64,000 nt of DNA from Crotophaga sulcirostris (lineage: Eukaryota > Chordata > Aves > Cuculiformes > Crotophagidae): the NCBI GenBank assembly GCA_013397455.1, contig VYZB01000122.1, positions 2,056,783 to 2,120,782 on the forward strand, written 5' to 3'. Below are positions 37,666-49,183 of the stretch, one piece after another. A program made the position numbers and the translations under genes. The notes under the pieces are model-generated. The model saw only the letters and a list, made by a program, of their open reading frames with translations. It did no database searches and was not told where the DNA came from. Numbering within the stretch: position 1 is the first letter of the stretch; each line of letters begins with the position of its first letter.

Positions 37666-38530
37666 CATTCTGCCTCTGACAGGGGAGGGATTCATCTCTG
37701 TCCTGCAGTGCATCTGGTCCCAGCCATGTGGCCTAGGCCCTCTCTTGCGTGGGCTGAGGTGGTTGCTGTTGCTAAGTCACTCTACCTCGCTATAGTGGCA
37801 ACTTGCCGAAAAACCCCACCGGTACAAAAGCAGTTGATGAGGACGGTCAGTTGTGCCCGTATGCTGTGTCTTCTCAGGTGGTACTTGACAAGAAGCAATG
37901 GTCTGCACTGATGCCAGCAGACGTTGTCCCTGTGTGGCTTTTTTATTCATCTCCAGAAGCAGATACAGAAGGAATAGTTTTCAGAGGGATTAGTCCCTGA
38001 TCTGACTGACCTCACAGTTTTGTGAGTGATGGCACCTGCCTGGGCCAGGGGGCCTTGGCCCAGCTGATGGCAGCTCAGAATGGGAGCATTCCTGCCTGTG
38101 ACAAGAACTGCTTCAACAGGGCCTCCCAGAGCTGGAGCAGGACTTGCCTCCCAAGGGCATTGGTCCTTCCATCTCCACATGTGAGGTGACCATTCTCCAG
38201 TTAGATACTTTTACATCTGGAGGATCTCCGTGGATGAGTTTTGAGTCTCGTTCTACCTGTGTTGCTAAAATAGACACAAAGTTTTGTACAGTGTTTGTCT
38301 TGCATGGTGATGCTGAGCTGCTTCTGAAGGCATTGTGTGCACTTGCTGAATGTTGCTCCACTAAACTCTGAATTCTGAATTTCAAGTATGCCTTCTGGAA
38401 TTGTTGAAGATTTCAGTAATATAGTTGAAAGGAGAGATCCTGTTTTTCTTGCAGAGATAATATTGGGTTAGGACTTTAAAGAATGCTTGACTCTATCAGA
38501 CTGTGTGCTTTGTAGATCTAATCTTTTGTT
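37666..38530. other. Moderately GC-rich unidentified block with open stretches
   Basis: This continues the elevated G+C of the LTR-like fragment. A plus-strand frame is open from 37803 to 38000, with a stop at 37998. A second plus-strand frame is open from about 38078 to 38371, with the stop at 38369. They lie in different frames, and stops occur between them in every frame. Both read like plausible protein, but I recognise no domain. It could be an eroded retrocopy, the rest of a retroviral insertion, or non-coding GC-rich DNA in which stops are rare. A minus-strand frame is open over 38113-38385 as well, which argues that low stop density is part of the reason. Confidence 0.35.
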
Positions 38531-38656
38531 TATCACAGTATCACAGCATCACAGTATAACCAGGTTGGAAGAGACCTCTGAGATCATCAAGTCCAACCTA
38601 TAAGCCAACACTAACACTAACACCATCTCATCACCTAAACCATGGCACTGAGTGCT
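38531..38656 (-). mobile_element. CR1 LINE 3' end (antisense), with octamer tail
   Basis: The plus strand begins with three tandem octamers (TCACAGTA, TCACAGCA, TCACAGTA at 38533-38556), the reverse complement of the CR1 3' microsatellite tail. CCAGGTTGGAAGAGACCTC, GATCATCAAGTCCAACC and CTAAACCATGGCACTGAGTGC follow. It is 5'-truncated after about 125 bp. The internal wording differs from the copies at 19334 and 53155, so it belongs to a different CR1 subfamily. Confidence 0.93.
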
Positions 38657-40299
38657 TTATATGTGTTTGGCCTGAAAGCATATCCCAGTTGTCACTGCAA
38701 TGTGTTACTCTGTTATAAGCACATAATTATTGTAGAACTGAATATAAGGCTCATATTGCATTTTAATCAGGGGGTCATGGAAATATTTTTTCGTGGTTGC
38801 AGTGTGAATGTGCACAGGCACAGGCACCCACATAGATGCATTTCATTTTTCTACATCCATTAATCCAGATTGCCATTAACATGAACAGAAGCTCAACTGA
38901 GATTTGCTTTGGAGGGGGTTCAGTTTTGGAATGAGAGCATGACCATGCAGTGGCAATGCTTTTATTTCTTTGCCCAGATTGTTTTTAGCATTCATCACTG
39001 GATCATGGTGTGAGGGCCATAAAAACTGCTTAGAGTAAGAGTTTCTGTTCTTATTTCATATAAAATGATATATGAGAGTGGAAATTGTACAGTAGTTCTG
39101 GTAATACACACCTCTGAAAATGATTTGGTTTAATGTATTCAAAGAATGCTGTATGTTTAAATGTTTAGACTCTAGTTAAAGAAAAAGAACCCCAGAAGAA
39201 TAGTTCTTATTTTTTAAAAAACCCAGTATTTGCAAGGTGATGGATTATTTATGACAACACTTTTGAGATCATGACTGTGATTTGTTTGAAGTTTATTGGT
39301 CAGTGTGAAAATTTACTGTGAAAGCCGTCTGTGTTTGTCAAGTTTATTTTCAGGGGTATGAAGTTCAAACTTTGAAAGTTTAAATATTTAGCATTGAGGC
39401 TGGAAGCTAATGCATTTCCTGTGAAAAAGCTTTAACTCAAATTAAAGCCCAGAAAATTATTCCAGCATTCATATGGGTATTTTATTATTCAACTTATGTG
39501 ATTAATTAGTGCTCGTTATGTTCCAGTGAACTGTAGGATGCTAAAATGAAGACAAAATATTTTATGTTTGTTGATTTAAGTTGATTGTTTAAATATATTG
39601 GATTAATTGAAGTAAGAAATTACTTGAATATCCTGCAAGCATAATAATATAGTTGATCACATTGTTTTGATCTGTTAGTCTTCCAGATATGTTTATGTAT
39701 TTGTTAAATTGTTAATGACTTGTTTGGATGTCTGCATGCTTTGACTTTCTTTGGAATAATGAAATTGCTGTGTATTGAAGTGGGAAAATGAAGCTCTTTC
39801 AAAGCTTGTCAAATGCAAGTGCAAAGTTAAAAATTAGAGCTTCTTAATGATTTACACACACACAGGCTCATCAGAAGTTTTATCAAACATTTAAAATTCA
39901 AGGACACTGGCAAAGGATTACTTAAACTTAGAAATAATTTTTCAAATCCTTTGGTGATGATAGAGCTCAGCCTCTGACTGGAAGGGCAAGGTGCTACAGT
40001 CCTTTGCAGTGATAATATGGTAACTTAGCTTCATTTCACCAATTCTGAGCTCTTGTGCTCAACAAAATCCTAGGTCTGTTTTTTCTTTTTTTTTCTTTTT
40101 TTTTTTCTTTTGTTAGTTACAGTACTTGAATCTGTCCATTGTTTTCTTAGCATTTGTACGTGAAATATTTTTCATCAAAATTTATAGTGTAGCTCAGAGT
40201 ATCGGTTTTGTGTCTGGGAAGATCTGGATAAATATACATGGATATCATTGTGAGGATAACAATTGTAATGTGACTAAGATGACTTTATTTAGAGTCAAT
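38657..40299. other. AT-rich non-coding stretch
   Basis: No gene or repeat family is recognised. About 39350-39560 looks non-repetitive with homeodomain-type motifs such as GATTAATTAG. A 33-nt pyrimidine tract at 40079-40111 runs into a TTAG, resembling an acceptor, but stops follow and no donor is evident. Confidence 0.5.
40079..40111. repeat. Polypyrimidine tract
   Basis: A T-run of 33 nt is interrupted by single C and one G at its start. It is low-complexity sequence. Confidence 0.8.
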
Positions 40300-40928
40300 T
40301 GATCTGGGGGTGGGTTGACAGGAGTTAAAACGTGAGCTAGCTGTGTACCCTGAGAATGCTGAAGGCTAACAGCGTCCTGGGTTACGTCAATGGTTGTCTA
40401 TCCAGTAGGTAGAGGGAAATGATTATTCCGCATTATTTGGCACTTGTTAGACCATATGTGGAATACTGTGTCAGATTTAGGTCCTTCTGGTACAAGAAGA
40501 GTGTTGGTAGACTTAAGTGGGTCCAGTGGACAGCCAACAAGATGGTCAACGTACTGGAGCATATAAGGGAGAGAACAGATGGAGAAAGCTGGGCTTGTTC
40601 AGCCTGCAGAAGAGCTGGCGTGAGGACGCCTCGCTCCTCGTAGCAGATGCATGGTGGAAGAATGAGAAAGAAGTCCTAAATTGAAGCATGGAGTTCCAAT
40701 TCCAAATTAATAAAAATAAAATCACTGTGAAGATAATTAAGCACTTTAACTGTTTGCCTGGAAAGATGGTGAAATCTCCTTTCTTGGAGGCTGTCAAGAA
40801 GATGCTGGATGAAACCCTGAGCAGCCTTGTTTAAATTCACTGTTGTCCCTGCTTTGACCAGAACATTGGACTAATGTCCTCCTGAGGTCCTTTATAGCCT
40901 ATGAAGGATACTGTGGTTCTATGAAATA
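40300..40928 (+). mobile_element. Old CR1 LINE fragment (sense), eroded, with internal loss or insertion
   Basis: The order follows CR1 ORF2 and the 3' UTR: AATGCTGAAGGCTAACAGCG, a segment encoding LVRPYVEYCVRF (the CR1 thumb/C-terminal motif normally LVRPHLEYCVQFW), GGGCTTGTTCAGCCTGCAGA, then after a poorly matching AT-rich part (about 40640-40740) GGCTGTCAAGAAGATGCTGG, GAAACCCTGAGCAGCCTTG and the terminal TCCTGAGGTCC..TGTGGTTCTATGAAAT. Stops and frameshifts break the reading frame. The high divergence makes it older than the copies at 7743 and 53155. Confidence 0.88.
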
Positions 40929-43900
40929 GTAAGTGATGAATGCAGTGCAGGACAGTCTATAGCTGCTGTGGAAGGGCTGTAAACTGCTGAAAAGATTTCA
41001 GTGCAAGGCTAAGAAAAGTTGTTAGAGCAAATTTGCAGGTAAAATTTCTGTTGTTGAAGTTTTACTGTATGTGAATGCTGTAGAAATCTGAAGGAAACGT
41101 TCATATTCAGAATATATTTTGCATTTAAAATATATCTATTATAAAGTAGTTTTATCTGATTACTGCAAGGTTTTGTAGAAACTACCTATAAATTCCACTC
41201 CATTCTGAAGAGTCTCCTATTTTCCGTTCTCTTAGGAAAGGAATGTATTTTCCTTTAAATGTTATACATAAACACATTTGAATTATTTTGCTTTACTTGC
41301 ATTTATGCCCTTCCTAGGTTTCCAGTCTTTTTCCACTTTTGGTAATTAACTATCTTTCATCTTGAAAGAAAGTAATTCTCTGTATGCCTGACTGCCCCTG
41401 GATGTGTGTTGCTTCACTTCTTTTCCTTAGACTTGACTTATGAAGGATGGTAGGGTTTCTGATTTCCACTCAAATATTTTTGCCACTCAGGTATTTTTGT
41501 TTTTCTGGATATATTGGCTGTTAAAACTCTTTGCTGTTGCACCAGTAGCTTCATGGACCAGCTCTTTTAGACTTGTCAGGGTAAAACTATTGTGTTTCTT
41601 CATTTAAAGCTGATTTTGCCCTTAGAGGTTTGCTTCCTCCATGAACAGTCTTATTTCCAGGTCTACTCTCATATCAATTATGTTTTTTGCCATTTGTTTG
41701 AAGCAGTTCTTTTTGTCTGGTAATAAGCAAAAGAATGGCTCCAAATCTAGGGTTACACCCAGATTAATCGGTATTACTGTAATTAGATAATATTACTATA
41801 TATGTCTCCCACTTCTACATGGTTAAAGGAGAGGAGGAGAAAGAACAGGTATACAGAATTTTCTATTGCAGATGCTTATGACGTGTACTAATAGGATTCC
41901 TGCAGAATAGGAGGTAGTGGAGAACAACTGTGACAACACTGGGGAAAAAAACAGGAGTGGAAAAGTAGGTGATTTATTTGGAAGTGGAAAGGAGGAAACT
42001 GCTGTTTGCCACCTGGTATTGGTGGCTTGAAAGCTTCAGTTATTTGTTCACAAGAGGTATACTCTCTCAGTTTGGGCATCACTGAGAAACAGTGGGACAG
42101 AATCATCATCATTTAGTGGAACAGATGCTGAAGCACAATTCCAGAAGCAACAACACATTGTTTTACCCATGAGAGTTGAGGAGAACAGTTAAAAAGCCAA
42201 AAGTATCCCCTAAACCAGCTGTGTGCTATGCTGGCTTGAAAGACTGTGATTATATTGTTATTGCTGTGGTGCTATTTATTCAGCTTTCCATTTTTTGTGT
42301 GTTTATTCCTTTTAGTCTTAGGTCAAAGTTTCTGTCTTCTGTTGTGGTCAGGAGGTTTGTATTGGAACCATATAACATACCTTCTAGATGCCTGAACAGT
42401 AATTAATAATGGGGATATTATTATTGCTGTGACTTTCTAAATATTTGCTACATTTCAGTCCACTGCTGACATTTCAGGCCTGTCGAAGTGCAACTACATT
42501 GCACTCCTTACGTGAGTTCACTAGTATGAATCTGTTGATTATTCTTTTCAAACTCCTTACCCCAGAATTCACACTTACACGCTTTATCTTCTAAAATCCT
42601 TATTAAAGAAGAGATTTTTTAGGTATAGAATAGGTAAGGATCTCTTTTTCTGAGATGTTAGGAATTACTATGTAGTGCCAAGTGTTATTATTATACATGT
42701 GAGATTTGAAGTATTTGCTTGGTCTTCTAGCAAATTAAAGAAAGAAGCAAACAAAACCAAAGGCAAACCCACAACTGTTATGGTCTGACTTAATACCAAA
42801 GTTTTACACTAAGGGTTGGTTGAATAGTTAATAAAACCAGCAGATTCATTTTAAATAGGAAGATAACTTTTTAAAAAATGAGATATTCATTATGTTGGGG
42901 AAGCATTCTTTTCACTAAGGCTGCTTGCCTCTGTGCATAGAAGTAAATGCCTAGAAATTTGGGGTTTTTTTCAGGTGCAGATACCAAAAAGTCCTTTGTT
43001 CTTGTTAGTTTTCCAAATGCTTCCCCTCAGAAAACTGTGGCTAGGTGATTAGATATGGATGTGGTATAATCATACATCTTGGAAATGCTGGGATAGCTGG
43101 TGACATAGTGATGCCTTAGACAATGTTTACTTAAAAAAACCCTGAAAACAACAAACAAGCCCCAAACACCTCAAAACACCCGGGCACTATAGAGAAATGA
43201 GATTTAACATTTAAAAATGAACAAACGCTCCACCCCCTGCACCAGAATTGGGAATCTTATTGGATTAAAATAAAATTAAATAGTTTTGAGGTGGGATTTT
43301 TAGTTTATTCTGAAAAAGTTAGTGGGGAGAGGATGCGGAATTCTTTGTGTGGTTTTATTTATGTGGTTGTTTTTGTAGTTTGTTGTTGTAGTTTCAGACG
43401 TATATATGTATGGAATCTACATTGCCTTTGCATTCATTGATTTCTCTCAAAAGTGAGTTTGACAGATCCTAGTTTGTGTAATGAAGGTGAAATCTTTTTA
43501 AAATGATCATGACAAAGATTGTTTTCAAAACGTGAAGCATTATTGTTGGGATGACTAACATTAAAAGTAAATAAACATCAACTTCTACTTTTTACATCCA
43601 AGTTGAAATACGAAAAAAGACTTAATCGTAAGGACACAACTTCATTATGAGCTGTGGAATTGAGGGCCATGACTGGGCTTGGTTCCCTCATCTTTTATAT
43701 TTCCCTTTCATTCATTTGCGAAGGCCTGTTCAGTTATCAGATAGAAGCAGACTGTTTGATTTTTAATGGCTAATTTTGGCTTTTGTCCAAATAAGCAGAG
43801 CCAATCTGAATGCGTTTCATGTGGGAATAAGAGAAAATTGAGTATTCAGCTTGTAAGGCCAGTTGTGGGTGCACTCTAGAGAGTTTAATTTGTTTGGCTC

Positions 43901-45640
43901 ACTGAAGAAGAGACCCAAAACAGGGAATTTGAGTTGGACTCTACTGTAAGGAATTTAGAATTTATACTAGAGAATTAAGTGTTTATATGGACTGTGAGAC
44001 ACATACTGATTCCATGGAGACAGAAATACCAAAACTGAAGTATTCAAAACACTGAAAAAACCCTCATGACTTTCAGCTGCCAGGGTGGTAATGGCTAGGC
44101 ACACTGAGGTTTCTGAATAAAGTAAAGCTGTTAATGAATGACATGCGTGATAATTCAGTATAGTGTTCTTGTTATACATTTGCATCTTTCTGCCTCTCTC
44201 ATACATAAGAAGGGACTGTTGAACATTAGTGGTGAAAAGATGCGCCTCATATGCATGCTAATAGATTATAACTTTTTATAGGTGCAATTTGTACCTGTCT
44301 CTCAGTGAATTCAGAAAGTGGTGCACGAGGAACAGATCGTTAAGCACCAGTAGCCAGGATTTGCTAATTAGCACGTCTTCAAGTGCCAGTTCTCTTTTGT
44401 CCACTGAGAGAGAATGTAAATTATGCTTATTTTCTCCCTCAATCTTTTGGGCTTCTTAAGCAATGTATCTCTTTGACTGGAAGGCAGGCACTGCAGATTT
44501 GTAGTTTTCAATTCTCATGATTAATTGAAGAACATGCATGGTTTATTCAAAAGCAGAGATGCTGCCAAAAAGAATCTAATTGGTTAAATAAATAACTCCA
44601 AGCATTTATTGCTCAAAGCATTTTTTATTGAAATATTAATGCTATGTCACCCTCCAAATCAGCAGCAGTTAATGACTGATTTGCTTGAGGCTATAAATAT
44701 TTTTCCAATCAGTGGTAAAATGCTGTGATGACTTCTTTTGCTAACTTGTAGCTCACTTTGTCTGTTCACTTGGTAAAATGGTGTTAATTGTAAGAAAGTA
44801 CTGACAAATAGCATCCAAATTTCAGCTGTTTTTAGTTTTTGTTGTGTTCTTGAAGAGAAGAAATATTTCATTCTGTTCAGAAGAGTGATTTGAAAAACAT
44901 TTCTGGATAGAGGAAACAAAAAGAATTTTTTGAGAAGTGTTTGGCATAGGTGTGATCCAGAGCAGGCAAACACACTGAATTTGTTTAGAGCTTTTGCTGT
45001 GAAGGAGGAGAACGAATTGGAGCACTACATGATTTCTTGGTGATAAGTAGTATTTCCATATCTGAATGGAGGAGTGCATGAAGAAGTGCTGTGGCATAGC
45101 ATGGAATGGTTCTCAGCAAGTGCCCAGAAAAAAAAAAAAAAGGTGAAAAGGGCTCTGACCTATGCAAGGCACTAAAGGTCTTAATAGGATTAATATCTAC
45201 TTTTTTCTTTATATCTGTTTAGTTCTGGGAAAGACAGAAAACTGTCTTTAACTGCTTTCTTGTGCAGGATTAAGATAGGTACACATCTATTTAACTATAA
45301 GAGAGGGTTATTACGAATGCTTGTGAAAACATGGGTGTATTTCTGAGAACTCCTAATTAAATGAAAGTGCTTTTAAAAGCAGAAAAAATGTTCGGTGTTA
45401 TTGAATATTAGTAGATGATATTACCCTGGCCGTATTCAAACTGTTCTCATGAGGTTTTTTGTTTGAAATATTAGCTTTTATCCAGCACACAAGGTGTAAG
45501 TCAGGCGGCTGAGAAACGTACTTCCTTGCTTTTTTTACCAGATGTTCAAAATCTTTTTTCTTCTGAATATTTTCCAAGTGGGCTATGCTGCAGCAATTAA
45601 CTGAGCCCCTTTTCCTGGAACTGTTCAAGAGTAGGGATGG
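40929..45640. other. AT-rich non-coding stretch
   Basis: No gene or repeat family is recognised. About 44230-44420 and 44560-44720 read like conserved non-coding DNA. The first has overlapping CATATG, ATGCAT and ATGCTAAT sites at 44248-44262 and the 12-bp palindrome TGCTAATTAGCA at 44362-44373. An A14 run lies at 45128-45141. Confidence 0.5.
45128..45141. repeat. Poly-A run (14)
   Basis: Fourteen A in a row. No retrocopy is recognisable upstream. Confidence 0.85.
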
Positions 45641-46145
45641 ATGAGTATTCCTTGGATAAATATAGGAGGGAATAAAAAGGCCAGGGACTTTTCATGGTGT
45701 AGAGGAACAGACTGTGCAGTGGGAGGAGCTGACTACCTTTTAGAAAATCACAATGTGGTAAGTGGAGAACTGTTGTTCACCAATTCCCACAATATAAGAA
45801 CTGAGAGAAACTTGAAACTTGATGGAGCTCCAGACTGCAGTGAATTCCTGGTGCTTGCTGCCACAGGAGGTAGTGGAGACAGAGAGCATTAGATGGGATC
45901 GAAAAGGGTTTTGTCAAATTCATGGACAACAGGTCCATAAACAGATATTAAAAATACTGCCCTCCAACATCTCTAATTCAACAGATTGAGATGCTGGAGG
46001 TCTAGGAAGGAATAGACTATAGAAACTGGCTAGGCCTGTGGTATTTTTGAGATCCTTTTCTTACTGCTTTGTTGGAGACACAACACTGGGCTAGAGGGAC
46101 CACTGGTCTGACCCTGTAAGGCATTCACTAACTTCTTAGAGATAA
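45641..46145 (+). mobile_element. Ancient CR1/L3-like LINE 3' end (sense)
   Basis: The 3' end reads ACACTGGGCTAGAGGGACCA then CTGGTCTGACC and TAAGGCATTC, the hallmark of the old amniote CR1/L3 lineage (known from turtles, crocodilians and mammals) and unlike the younger bird CR1 copies in this window. Upstream, TTCACCAATTCCCACAATAT with AAGAACTGAGAG and CAAATTCATGGACAACAGGT with CCAT occur in the expected order. Divergence is high, no open frame remains, and the left boundary is approximate. Confidence 0.85.
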
Positions 46146-49085
46146 CAGTATTGACATGTAGAACATTTTTAGCATGTAAAGATTCAAGAGTTTGACTAAA
46201 TTCTTCTTATTTAACCCATCAGTGCAAAGGGAATACGAAGGTCCATCAGTTGCTGTCTACTGAAATTTTTTTATACTGCCACAGTTCCTAACCTGAATTT
46301 GGGATTATCTTTGAGAGGAAAGGAGGTAACACTGCTTCTGCATTCTGATTGTTGCTTAGCTTTCAAAGCAGTCTCTTGGGAAGAAGGAAAAAGTGAGTAT
46401 ATCATAGAACAGCCTTGAGGATGTGTGACCAGAAGATATCCAAAGGCTATGGGCGGGGAGTGAGGGTGCTGGGTTGGGGCAAGGAGAAAAAGTCACCTTG
46501 TCACCTTTGTCCCTTTCTCTCTTTCTGCTTTTGTATATGTGTGAGATAATACTGTTACCCTCAGAAGATGTTGGAGGCTGGATAAAAAGGGAAAACAAAA
46601 TGAGAAGGACACTGCCTTGCCCATTTATTAAAATCAGAAATGGCAGTTAGATGTGTGGAGGGAAAATCAAGACTGCACTCTAAATTAATTATTTTTTATA
46701 CCAATGACATACAATTACTTATAATAATAACAGGGTAACATTTTTAGAAATAAATGTGCATTAAATCACTTAACATTTGAAAGTCTATTTCAATAAAATG
46801 CTCATATAAGTCCATGATTACATTAAAAAATGAAGTCTGTTTTCCTCACAGAGAACTATGAAACTTACAGTATTATATTCAGTGCAATGAAAGGAATTAT
46901 TTATTTCCTTGGCTTTTATGAGAATAGCTACCTTTGTACAAGACTTTTATGAAGTTCACATGCATAAGACAATCTAACTGGAAATGTACCGCATAGTCAT
47001 ACAACCAGTGGAATATTGTTCTAATCAGAGATGAGGTTAGATGACTTGAAATATCTTATGCATTTTCAGTTTCTTTGTAACATTTATTGCTGTATGATGT
47101 AGTTCTGTCTGGGGAAGAAAGGCTGAAGACAAGAGAGTGTATACCAAAAAGGGAGTAAAGGTAGAATTTGTTGTATGAGTTTCTTTGGTATTTTTAACAC
47201 TGATAAGTCTTTGTTCAATATATTATTTTGGTTGTTACTTATGGTGAAACAAGTCTTTTTCCTGTATGGTGTAAAAGTAGACAAATGAGTTAGCTACTAC
47301 AGGTCTGTGTTCCTTGCACATTCATTTTTCCTGTATCATGGGATCTAAAGCCTTAACATCTTAGAAAGAAACGGAGTGAGTAAAATTTATGTTTGTTTAA
47401 ACAAATGACTTTAGATTGTGAGTCCAAAAGACCACATCATCTCAATAGTCAAGTTGCTAGATGATCTGTCTGTGACTTCTGAAACGTGCCACCTAGAATA
47501 TGGCATTCTACAGCTATTTTAAACTCTTACATCAGACATAGGTTTTAATTTTAAGATTTTGGCCATTACAAACCTACATCTGCCCATGAAGGTAATTTCT
47601 AGGTCCTTGTAATCAGGAATTCAAGATTCCTGCATTTCCACTCAAAAATGTTCTCATTTTTGGTAAAGATGAAGGTAAAAAGAAATCTTCAAACAGAAAT
47701 GCAGCAATACAGTCCTGTCTGATCTTTTTCTTCAAAAACCAAATCCTGGTGGTCCTTGTAAAGAAAATCTGCTGAACCCCTTGCAGAACAGACTTTCTCT
47801 TTTATCATGAGGAGCTGGATTGTGGATCAGACCTGTAGAGTGACAGGTGTGTGTACCACACTATTGCTGTGCCCGTACATCAAGGCTATTGGCTGAGGAA
47901 ACATGTCACTCCTGAAGGGCAACAAGATATTCAGCATCTGTACTAAGTTCTGGCCAGCTGGCACCTAGAACAGAAAGCAAATACACACACAAACCCAAAC
48001 CCAAACTTTGTCTTAACTTGGTCCTTTGAAAGAAGTTAGTGGGAACTTTCTTTAAAGAAAAATGGGAATGAAATACTAGGCATGTTGAATTAGTCCTATC
48101 AGCAGTACCATTGAGAGTTATGAATCCAAAAACTTTGCATTCAAGCAAGTGAAAATTGCATGCTGCCTATTCATAGATGCTCAGTATACTTCAACATGGT
48201 CTGTGATCTTTGTATGTGTATATGCAGCTGGTAATGATTTAAATCTCTAATTTGTCTAACATTCAGGCTTACATTTTTGGGAAGATCCTAAAAAAGCATA
48301 TTAATCATCAGACTAAAAGGTAACTGTGTAGATATTATTATATTAAGTATATTTTTATTTCATGGTGTTTATTGTCTACCATTAAACACACAGAGGAGTT
48401 CTTAAAATTCTTTTTTCCCCAAATATTGTTACAACCAGAAAGTTAAAAAATATTATTAGTAGCACTTGTTTGCACAAGAAGAGGAGGTTCATAAATCCAA
48501 CAAATAGTTCTCCACTGACTTTTTCAGTACTTTAAAATGGCATTTTTTATAGGTATATCAGAAGTCTAGTATTTTCTGTTCTGGACACTTTCCCTATTTA
48601 CGTGTAGCACTTTGAGAAGTCAGATTCAGAACTTCAGGATTTCCTTCCTGTGGCCACTGAATTGCCACAGACACATTGAGTCCATCACACAGTTGATTTT
48701 CAACTGCACTTGATGAGATGACTCTTGGCCATGGCCTACTGTAAGACGGTCAAAGTAGGAGGATTTAGTGTATATTTTGTCATTTTGATATTTTTTTACC
48801 TGGTAAAATGGTAAAAAGAGGTTTTTCTATCACTTGCCCACCTCCCCTGGCCTAATAACTGACAAATCACATTTATGCTAGTGAACTATCCTTTAAAAAG
48901 CAATTCTTTAGTGCTTGACAACTGATTGTTTCCACTTGTGTGAAATGGCAGTATTGCAAAAGTCTCCCTTATGTTCCATGTGTGTATGTGTTTATGTGAG
49001 GGTAGGCACAGCACCTTTCCACTCAGTGTCTCACTGGCTCTGTATCAAAGTGTAAGACATGTAATTTTTTATGTTTCATTTTCAG

Positions 49086-49183
49086 TTTGGCGGAAATTAG
49101 GAAGGAAATTTGTGTCAGGGCGAGGACTAAAGTTTGTCTGTAGTTGCCATTTAAGTCAAGGGCCTCTCTGCTTAACCTGGAAG
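49086..49183 (+). other. Candidate 98-nt internal exon
   Basis: A good acceptor (TTTTTATGTTTCATTTTCAG ending at 49085) starts a 98-nt stretch open in one frame, giving WRKLGRKFVSGRGLKFVCSC and then HLSQGPLCLTWK, ending on a whole codon before a GTTTGT site at 49184. The donor is weak. The basic first half followed by cysteines is not recognisable as a known domain. A pseudo-exon is the more likely reading. Confidence 0.15.

Noticed and set aside
37271..37795. 174-codon plus-strand open frame
   Set aside because: It coincides with the GC-rich LTR-like fragment, other frames are open as well, and the peptide is low-complexity Pro/Ala/Leu/Ser with no domain.
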